DNA of 7,172 nucleotides, from NCBI GenBank assembly GCA_039587475.1, contig JBDHIK010000194.1, forward strand, positions 1-7,172, in the 5' to 3' direction. This DNA is from N074bin45 sp039587475. GTDB taxonomy: Bacteria > Gemmatimonadota > Gemmatimonadetes > Gemmatimonadales > GWC2-71-9. Position numbers and translations under genes: made by a program. Shown one piece after another: positions 1-4,993 of this stretch (positions within the stretch are counted from its first letter, which is position 1; every line of letters starts with the position of its first letter). Under the pieces are notes generated by a model. It was given only the letters and a program-made list of their open reading frames with translations. It was not told where the DNA came from and ran no database searches.

Positions 1-57
1 CTGCCGGCCCGGCGGGCTACGCGGGTGGACCCGGTGGAGACCCTCAGGGCGGAGTGA
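1..57 (+). CDS. C-terminal end of a MacB/FtsX-type ABC transporter permease (ADOP-like), 5' part outside window
   Basis: Reading from base 1 in frame 1 gives LPARRATRVDPVETLRAE followed by TGA at 55-57. The pattern of a small/proline residue, ARRA, a basic residue, VDP and LR-acid-stop is the hallmark C-terminus of MacB/FtsX-family permeases, in particular the long orphan permeases (ADOP) abundant in Acidobacteriota and Gemmatimonadota. These are inner-membrane proteins with large periplasmic domains that work with a separate ABC ATPase in export or in extracting substrates from the membrane. Only the cytoplasmic tail after the last helix is visible, so subfamily and substrate cannot be told. 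The tail resembles a second permease end at 4875-4931: by hand count about 43 of 57 bases match without gaps. The gene is convergent with the kinase gene. Confidence 0.8.
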   Translation: MPARRATRVDPVETLRAE

Positions 58-134
58 GGCTCAAACTCAGGATATACCGATCGGCAGGGGCCGTGGAGTT
101 GTTCGGTGAGGTTTCTGCACCCATCGCCGTCGTC

Positions 135-154
135 GTGGACGGTGGACGGTGGAC
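135..154. repeat. Short tandem heptamer GTGGACG, nearly three units
   Basis: GTGGACG occurs at 135-141 and 142-148, followed by GTGGAC at 149-154. It lies in the 166-base gap between the permease stop (57) and the kinase stop (224), where I see no coding capacity that looks real. The sequence CCGATCG also occurs twice in this gap, at 77-83 and 154-160. No function is implied; replication slippage is a sufficient explanation. Confidence 0.6.
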
Positions 155-201
155 CGATCGTTGCCCACGGATTCGTACGCGAGCGGACGAGGAGATGACT
201 G

Positions 202-219
202 CCCGCGCTGCCCCGCGGG
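202..219. terminator. GC hairpin next to the kinase stop, possible bidirectional terminator
   Basis: CCCGCG at 202-207 pairs perfectly with CGCGGG at 214-219 around a six-base loop. An alternative fold uses the perfect 12-base palindrome GCCCCGCGGGGC at 210-221. It sits four bases beyond the kinase stop codon (224-226) and between convergent genes, where a terminator is expected. No T-run follows on either strand; only a mildly C/T-rich stretch follows in the kinase direction. Rho-independent activity is therefore uncertain. Confidence 0.35.
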
Positions 220-223
220 GCCC

Positions 224-2905
224 TCACTCCCCGAGCATCTCTCCCAGCTCCGTGAACCAGTTCCGCACCAGAATCAGCTTGTCGCGCGCCTCGGCGCGTT
301 CTTCCTGAACGAGCATCAGGAAACGCTGATCGTCCCGGGTGACGTCATAGGTTCGGTGGGCGACGTCCCGGGGCCCCATGGCGGGAAACAGCACCGTCTC
401 GCCCTCGATCCGGAACCTGGGATCGGTCAGGACCCGGGCCGCCACCATGAACCCGTCGCCGTTGACGTAGAAGATCTCCCGCCCGCTGTGGGACCAGAGC
501 GGCTCGGTGCCGCCGTCCTTCGACAGCTGCTGCCGGCTGGCCGACACCTCGGGGAACGGTCGCACGTAGACCTCAAAGCGGCCCGATTCGTCCGAGACGT
601 AGGCCACCCAATTGCCATCGGGTGACAGGGTCGGACTGACTTCCTCGTGTTCTTCCGCCAGGAGCACCTCGACGGAATCGTCCTCGAGCAGCCGCACCAG
701 GTCACGTCCTTCAAAACTGCCGACTCGGATGATCGCTGGATCACCGTCCGCGGAGAGCACGACTTCATTCACTTCGTCCTCAACCGGAACATCGAACAAC
801 ACGGCCTCGGTACTGCCGTCGGCCCGTTTGCTCCACAGGCGCTCTCCACCATCGCGGTCGGAAATGAACCACACCGTGCTGCCGTCGCCAGACCAGGCCG
901 GCCTGGTGTTGATCGCGCCGTCGAACGTCAGTCGCGTGAAGGGGCCCCGGTCGAGCTCCTTGACGTAGAGGTCCATCGCCTCGCCGCCGGCGTGCGTCAC
1001 GGCCGCCTGGCGGTCGTCCGGGCTCAGTGCCACGCCCGGCGCCCACGCCCCCTGCACGATCGTCCAGGTCGAGTCGACGGGACTCGCCTCTCCTCGACGA
1101 TCGACCCACACCGGCCGGAGGAGATCTCCGTAAAGAGGCTCACCTGACACGTACAGGAGGGTGCCATCCACTCCCAGGACCGCATCCGGATATCCGAACC
1201 TGGTCATCCGGACCCCGCTCAAGACCGGGATCGCTTCTCCGGTTACCTGCAGAGACCGGTCGTCGAACGGCATCGCGAATACCCCGCCGTCATCCCGGAC
1301 ATAGAGGACATGCCCGAAGGGCGTGTGCCACGCCACGGCTGCCCGGTCGGCCACCTGGCGGAGTTCTCCCTCAGCGAAGTCGAAGACGAAGAACGCGAAT
1401 GCAGATTCCCGCCGGTCGAACGTCGTAATGAGGACCCCTCGGTTCGACAGGATGGGCCGCACCCCGGTGATCCAGGAATCGAAGTCGCCGGTGTCCTCCG
1501 GCGTCGGCTCCAGCAACAACTCGGCCTGCCCCCCGCTCTCCGGCACCCGGTAGAGCGCCCACCCGTGGTTGAAGACGATGGCGCCGTCGGTCAGCCAGGC
1601 CGCGCTTCGGGCATTCTCCGTATTGGCAGCGTCGGCCAGCGCAACGGCCGATCCACCGCGCCGGGGCACTTTCCACATCTTCTCGTCGGCGAAGAAGCCG
1701 ATCCACCCACCGTCCGGCGAGAAGAACGGGCCATAGGCACCCTCGGTGCCGGGGACGGGGACGGCCGCGGCCCGGTCCCGCTCCTTGAGCCAGAGTTGCC
1801 GGTCCCCTCCCGCCGTGTCGCTGAACACCATGGCCGAGCCGTCGGGGGCCAGCGCCACCTCGAAAGCGACCGCCCACTCATCGAGTTGCCCGCTGAAGAG
1901 GGTGACCTGCTGGCGATCGACCGCCGACCGGGGAAGCGTCGGACCGGTCACCAGGGATCCCACCCACAGCACGATGGCGACGACGCCGACGGCGATGGCT
2001 GCGACCGTGGTGCGGTTGGGGCGCCGGGCGCCTGGGACCGGCAGCGAGGAGGACGTGGTTGCGCCGGCATACCCCGGTGTCGCCAGCGCCTCGGCGAACT
2101 GGGCCGCCGTGGCGAAGCGGTCGGCCGGGAGCTTCTCCAGTGCCGTCATGGTGGCCGCTTCCACGTGCGGCGGCACCGTGTGTCGCTGCACCGTCAGCGC
2201 CCGCGGCGTCTCGGTCACGACGCGGGCCACGATGGCCTGGGCGGTGGGGCCGCCGAACGGCGGCTCACCCGCGAGCAGCTCGTAGAGCACCGCCCCCAGG
2301 GCGTAGACGTCGCTGGCCGGGCTGAGCTCCCGCTCGCCCATGGCCTGCTCGGGGCTCATGTAGTTGGGCGTCCCCAGCGACATCCCGGTCTCGGTCATGC
2401 GCGAACTCCCGGCCGAGGTCACGGCCAGGGCGATACCGAAATCAGCCACCATGGCGCGGCCGTCGTGCAGCAGGATGTTCTCGGGCTTGATGTCGCGGTG
2501 GATCACCTCGCGCCGGTGGGCGTAGTCCAGCGCGTCGGCCACCTCGCGGACGATCCTGACGGCGGCATCCACCGGCAGCTGCTTCTCCCGCTCGAGCCGG
2601 TCGCGCAACGACTCGCCCTCGACGTACGGCATGACGTAGTAGAGAAAACCGTCGGCCTCGCCCGAGTCGTGGAGCGGGAGGATGTGGGGGTGCTGCAGAT
2701 TGGCCGTGGTCTTGATCTCGGCCAGGAAGCGGTCCGCGCCGATGACGGCGGCCAGCTCGGGGCGGAGCACCTTGAGCGCCACTTTGCGGTCGTGCTTGAC
2801 GTCGTGCGCCAGGTAGACCGTGGCCATGCCGCCCTCGCCCAACTCGGATTCGATGACATAGCGGTCGGCCAACGCCGTCCGCAACTCTTCCGTGACGTTC
2901 TGCAT
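224..2905 (-). CDS. Transmembrane Ser/Thr protein kinase (PknB-like) with C-terminal TolB/WD40-like beta-propeller
   Basis: An 893-residue Hanks-type kinase expected to phosphorylate Ser/Thr on unknown cytoplasmic targets. The catalytic domain spans about 16-275: glycine loop GEGGMATV (23-30), VALK with ATP-binding Lys45, likely helix-C Glu63, HRDIKPEN with catalytic Asp138 and Asn143, DFG (155-157), an activation loop with Thr171/Thr173 as candidate autophosphorylation sites, GTPNYMSPEQ (178-187) and SDVYALG (198-204). All key residues are present, so it should be active. A Pro/Ser/Arg-rich linker precedes one hydrophobic helix at about 300-320. The rest (about 333-880) is a propeller with repeated SPDG-like turns (near 354, 396, 628, 672, 761), presumably outside the cytoplasmic membrane as a sensor, ending in a VRNWFTELGEML-type tail. 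The ATG at 2905 fits the start LRTALADRY typical of Gemmatimonadota homologues. No clear ribosome-binding site precedes it. It is divergent from the DUF4153 gene. The signal it senses is unknown. Confidence 0.95.
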   Translation of the reverse strand: MQNVTEELRTALADRYVIESELGEGGMATVYLAHDVKHDRKVALKVLRPELAAVIGADRFLAEIKTTANLQHPHILPLHDSGEADGFLYYVMPYVEGESLRDRLEREKQLPVDAAVRIVREVADALDYAHRREVIHRDIKPENILLHDGRAMVADFGIALAVTSAGSSRMTETGMSLGTPNYMSPEQAMGERELSPASDVYALGAVLYELLAGEPPFGGPTAQAIVARVVTETPRALTVQRHTVPPHVEAATMTALEKLPADRFATAAQFAEALATPGYAGATTSSSLPVPGARRPNRTTVAAIAVGVVAIVLWVGSLVTGPTLPRSAVDRQQVTLFSGQLDEWAVAFEVALAPDGSAMVFSDTAGGDRQLWLKERDRAAAVPVPGTEGAYGPFFSPDGGWIGFFADEKMWKVPRRGGSAVALADAANTENARSAAWLTDGAIVFNHGWALYRVPESGGQAELLLEPTPEDTGDFDSWITGVRPILSNRGVLITTFDRRESAFAFFVFDFAEGELRQVADRAAVAWHTPFGHVLYVRDDGGVFAMPFDDRSLQVTGEAIPVLSGVRMTRFGYPDAVLGVDGTLLYVSGEPLYGDLLRPVWVDRRGEASPVDSTWTIVQGAWAPGVALSPDDRQAAVTHAGGEAMDLYVKELDRGPFTRLTFDGAINTRPAWSGDGSTVWFISDRDGGERLWSKRADGSTEAVLFDVPVEDEVNEVVLSADGDPAIIRVGSFEGRDLVRLLEDDSVEVLLAEEHEEVSPTLSPDGNWVAYVSDESGRFEVYVRPFPEVSASRQQLSKDGGTEPLWSHSGREIFYVNGDGFMVAARVLTDPRFRIEGETVLFPAMGPRDVAHRTYDVTRDDQRFLMLVQEERAEARDKLILVRNWFTELGEMLGE

Positions 2906-2929
2906 GGCTGCTCGTATGAGGGACGAGGT

Positions 2930-2935
2930 ACTATA
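2930..2935 (-). promoter_or_regulatory. Candidate -10 box for the kinase gene
   Basis: On the minus strand TATAGT (2935 down to 2930) lies 24 bases before the kinase ATG, which would give a leader of roughly 15-20 bases. No good TTGACA-like -35 box is found at 16-18 bases upstream; that position is occupied by the GGCTCCT-type heptamer repeats. The call rests on the hexamer and its location in an otherwise GC-rich divergent region. Confidence 0.4.
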
Positions 2936-2943
2936 CGGAAAAT

Positions 2944-2964
2944 GGGAGCCAGGAGCCAGGAGCC
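2944..2964. repeat. Three tandem copies of a 7-base repeat (AGGAGCC) in the divergent promoter region
   Basis: GGGAGCC (2944-2950), AGGAGCC (2951-2957) and AGGAGCC (2958-2964) are head-to-tail with no spacer. On the minus strand they fall where the -35 region of the kinase promoter would be, so they could be a binding site for a regulator. They could equally be a simple-sequence element of the kind scattered in intergenic DNA. The repeat itself is directly visible; any role is inference. Confidence 0.75.
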
Positions 2965-2972
2965 TCCGAAGG

Positions 2973-3012
2973 CCTCCCCCTCGTCCCCTTCCCTTCTCCC
3001 CTCTCCCCGTCC
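2973..3012. other. Polypyrimidine/polypurine tract upstream of the DUF4153 gene
   Basis: On the plus strand 38 of 40 bases are C or T, interrupted only by G at 2983 and 3009, with internal quasi-repeats of CCCTT, CTCCC and TCCCC. It ends six bases before the candidate -10 box of the DUF4153 gene and takes the place of any recognisable -35 element. Such tracts can be unusually flexible or form triplex structures, but none of that can be established from sequence alone. Confidence 0.7.
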
Positions 3013-3018
3013 ATAGCG

Positions 3019-3024
3019 TATATT
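3019..3024 (+). promoter_or_regulatory. Candidate -10 box giving a leaderless DUF4153 mRNA
   Basis: TATATT at 3019-3024 ends six bases before the ATG at 3031. With the usual spacing from -10 to transcription start, RNA synthesis would begin at or within a base or two of the A of the start codon. No Shine-Dalgarno-like purine stretch precedes the ATG: the preceding bases are CGCCCC. Both facts fit a leaderless transcript. Confidence 0.5.
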
Positions 3025-3030
3025 CGCCCC

Positions 3031-4782
3031 ATGCGCCTGCCCTCTCTGGACCGCGTCCTCAGCGCCAGTGTCCGCGCCGCCCGGCGATTCCCCCTGGTTC
3101 TGACCTCGGCCGTCACGGCCGCCGTCGCCGGGATGCTGCTGATCGACGCCGACGGCGACACGACGTTGCTGGAGCGCCTGCTGTATTCCAGCACCCTCGG
3201 CCTCCCACTCTTCGTGGGGCTGGCGCTCCTGGCCGAGCGGAGGGGATGGCGCGGGGCCCGGGGCTGGCTGCCTCGGGAGGCGGGGCTCCTGGTCCTGGCC
3301 GTGGTGTTCATGCTCCAGCCGAACTGGTCGGAAGAGGTGGCCGTCCTCCGCTACCTCCAGTTGAGCCTCGCCTTCCACCTGTTCGCCGCCTTCGCCCCCT
3401 ATCTGCGAGGCGGCAACCTCAACGGCTTCTGGCAGTACAACCGAACCCTGTTCCTCCGCGCCGTCACGACGGCGATCTTTGCTGGCGTCCTCTTTGCCGG
3501 GCTGGCCGGCGCCCTGGCGGGAGTGGACAACCTTCTCGGCGTCGACGTGTCGGACGTGACCTACGGCCGCCTCTGGATGCTCGTCGCCTTCGTCTTCAGC
3601 ACCTGGTTCTTCCTGACCGGCGTACCGGACGACCTGACGGCATTGGACGGGCGGGACGACTACCCCGCCATCATCAAGGTCTGGCCCAGCGGCTGGATCG
3701 GGTATCTGGTTTCGGGCGTGGCCGTGGTGGGCATCCTGTCGCTCCTGCTGGTCTACCCCATCGCGGACCGGGAGGAGAACCGCTGGATCCGGAGCTACGG
3801 CCGCTGGTTCTACGTGGCGCTGGTGCCGTCGATCGCGATGCTCCTCATGGCCATCTGGCAGCGCATCGACCAGTACGGCGTCACCGAGAAGCGCTACTTC
3901 CTGGTGGTGCTGTCGCTGTGGCTGGCGGGCATCGCCATCTACTTCATCGTGACGCGCAGCAGGAACATCAAAGTCATTCCCGTCACCCTCTGCCTCGTGG
4001 CGCTGGTGACCCTGGTGGGCCCCTGGGGCGCCTACGCCGTGTCGCACCGCAGCCAGACGTCACGGCTCGAACGGCTCTTGGCAGCCAACGACATGCTGGT
4101 CGACGGCAGCGCGCGTCCGGCGCCGACCCCACTGTCCCCGGAAGACCGGCGTGAGCTGAGCGCCATCATCCGCTACCTGGTCCTGACGCACGGAACCGGG
4201 GGCATCGACCCGTGGTTCGCGGATGGACTGGCCCGGATCGACACCGTCGCCGACGGGCTGGGATCCTCCGACCGGCGCGAGGCAGACCGGCGGACCGAGC
4301 TCATCGTCAATGCCCTGGGCGTCGAGTACGTAGGGCGCTGGGCCGCGGAGTCGTCGGACCGATTCAACTTCTCGGCACAGTCCGGCCGCCACGTCATTCC
4401 GGTGACCGGCTTCGACTATGCCCTGCGGGAACGGGGAACGCGTGCGGACACCCTCGAGTTCGAGGGCCGGTCATACCGGTTCAGCCTCGACGACGAGGGT
4501 TCCACCATCATCATGCGCCGTGATGGCGCGGTGCTCATCGTCATCCCGCTCGAACCGGTCTTGCGGCGGGCCATGGAAGCCCGGGGCCAACAAGTGGACA
4601 CGCCCAGCCTGCCTGCAGACGTGTTGCACGTCAGCGCCGAGAATGACCTCGTGCGCGTGGCGGTGTACCTGCGCCGAGTGAGCGGCACTCTCGATCGGGA
4701 CGGGGAGTCCGGTGAGGTCGGGTACCGGATCGGCTCCCTTTCGGCGGACTACTACTGGACCGAAAAGGCCGACTCCCCATAG
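3031..4782 (+). CDS. DUF4153-family polytopic membrane protein
   Basis: A 583-residue inner-membrane protein of unknown function. About ten hydrophobic segments can be picked out by eye, near residues 22-38, 51-67, 84-97, 107-122, 143-166, 180-197, 222-242, 259-276, 289-306 and 313-335. Family features include GGNLNGFWQYNRTLFLR (127-143), LAGVDNLLGVDV (162-173), the TWFFLTGVPDD stretch (191-201), and a block with AIWQRIDQYGVTEKRYF (274-290) followed by LWLAGIAIYF, which is the most characteristic DUF4153 signature. Residues from about 338 form a hydrophilic domain that is alpha-helical around RYLVLTHGTGG (381-391) and then beta-rich, probably facing one side of the membrane. The ATG at 3031 is chosen because it starts a short basic segment before the first helix and follows a -10-like box directly. 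The gene is divergent from the kinase and is followed three bases after its stop by a permease remnant. The remnant's arrival could have altered the extreme C-terminus. The family call is firm, but no biochemical role can be assigned. Confidence 0.88.
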   Translation: MRLPSLDRVLSASVRAARRFPLVLTSAVTAAVAGMLLIDADGDTTLLERLLYSSTLGLPLFVGLALLAERRGWRGARGWLPREAGLLVLAVVFMLQPNWSEEVAVLRYLQLSLAFHLFAAFAPYLRGGNLNGFWQYNRTLFLRAVTTAIFAGVLFAGLAGALAGVDNLLGVDVSDVTYGRLWMLVAFVFSTWFFLTGVPDDLTALDGRDDYPAIIKVWPSGWIGYLVSGVAVVGILSLLLVYPIADREENRWIRSYGRWFYVALVPSIAMLLMAIWQRIDQYGVTEKRYFLVVLSLWLAGIAIYFIVTRSRNIKVIPVTLCLVALVTLVGPWGAYAVSHRSQTSRLERLLAANDMLVDGSARPAPTPLSPEDRRELSAIIRYLVLTHGTGGIDPWFADGLARIDTVADGLGSSDRREADRRTELIVNALGVEYVGRWAAESSDRFNFSAQSGRHVIPVTGFDYALRERGTRADTLEFEGRSYRFSLDDEGSTIIMRRDGAVLIVIPLEPVLRRAMEARGQQVDTPSLPADVLHVSAENDLVRVAVYLRRVSGTLDRDGESGEVGYRIGSLSADYYWTEKADSP

Positions 4783-4784
4783 CC

Positions 4785-4931
4785 CTGTTGACAGCGCCCC
4801 AGGGGTCGGTCGACGCTCTGACGGTCGGAGCCACCACACTGGTCCTCATGGCCGTCGCCCTCCTGGCCAGCGCGGTGCCGGCCCGGAGGGCGACGAAGGT
4901 GGATCCGGTCACCGCGCTCAGGGCGGAGTAG
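4785..4931 (+). pseudogene. Decapitated 3' end of an ADOP/MacB-type ABC permease gene
   Basis: In the frame ending at TAG 4929-4931 the translation runs LLTAPQGSVDALTVG, then a hydrophobic helix (TTLVLMAVALLASA, about 4833-4874), then VPARRATKVDPVTALRAE and stop. This is the last transmembrane helix and cytoplasmic tail of a MacB/FtsX-family permease; the opening LL..SVDALTV corresponds to the LLFGVSP.DPLTF stretch before the last helix in ADOPs. Upstream of about 4785 the same frame lies inside the DUF4153 gene and shows no permease similarity, so more than 90 percent of the gene is absent. There is no ribosome-binding site or convincing start codon (an ATG at 4848 would cut the helix in half), so it is unlikely to be translated. 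Its tail resembles the permease end at 1-57. I regard it as a relic of a lost or displaced permease gene. A natural 49-residue small membrane protein is possible but less likely. Confidence 0.78.
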
Positions 4932-4944
4932 AGAGGAAAGCTGC

Positions 4945-4970
4945 CGGCCCGCCGCCATCGGAGCGGGCCG
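4945..4970. terminator. Intergenic hairpin between convergent genes, probable bidirectional terminator
   Basis: CGGCCCGC (4945-4952) pairs perfectly with GCGGGCCG (4963-4970) around a ten-base loop. It starts 13 bases after the permease-remnant stop and 14 bases past the stop codon of the minus-strand surface-protein gene. In the minus direction the stem is followed within a few bases by CTTTCCTCTCT, a weak pyrimidine tail. In the plus direction no T-run follows. Position and symmetry favour a terminator, perhaps inherited with the permease 3' end. Confidence 0.55.
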
Positions 4971-4979
4971 ACCGCCACC

Positions 4980-4993
4980 GTCCCCTAGGGGAC
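4980..4993. repeat. Perfect 14-base palindrome overlapping the surface-protein stop codon
   Basis: GTCCCCTAGGGGAC at 4980-4993 is its own reverse complement, centred on CTAG, and contains the TAG stop (4987-4985) of the minus-strand gene. Without a spacer it makes a poor RNA hairpin, but it could be a site for a dimeric protein or simply chance next to the stop. It lies ten bases from the hairpin at 4945-4970. Confidence 0.6.

Noticed and set aside
77..160. CCGATCG repeated at 77-83 and 154-160 as possible recombination or attachment sites
   Set aside because: The identity is only seven bases of a common palindromic core, with no integrase gene or longer flanking identity. Chance is sufficient.
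1310..3016. Long open frame (568 codons, plus strand) antisense to the kinase gene
   Set aside because: It is the complement of the kinase's codon pattern in GC-rich DNA: rich in Arg, Gly, His and Val, with no domain, and it runs into the divergent promoter region. The minus strand has a full set of kinase motifs.
2503..4047. Long open frame (514 codons, minus strand) spanning the kinase start, intergenic region and DUF4153 gene
   Set aside because: It crosses two well-supported genes and the divergent promoters, and its product is dominated by Gln, His, Glu and Arg without any recognisable fold. DUF4153 motifs and membrane helices on the plus strand explain the region.
4848..4931. Small membrane protein starting at ATG 4848
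   Set aside because: The start would fall in the middle of the permease's last helix, has no ribosome-binding site, and leaves only 27 residues. Similarity to permease C-termini continues upstream of it, so it is better read as part of the relic.
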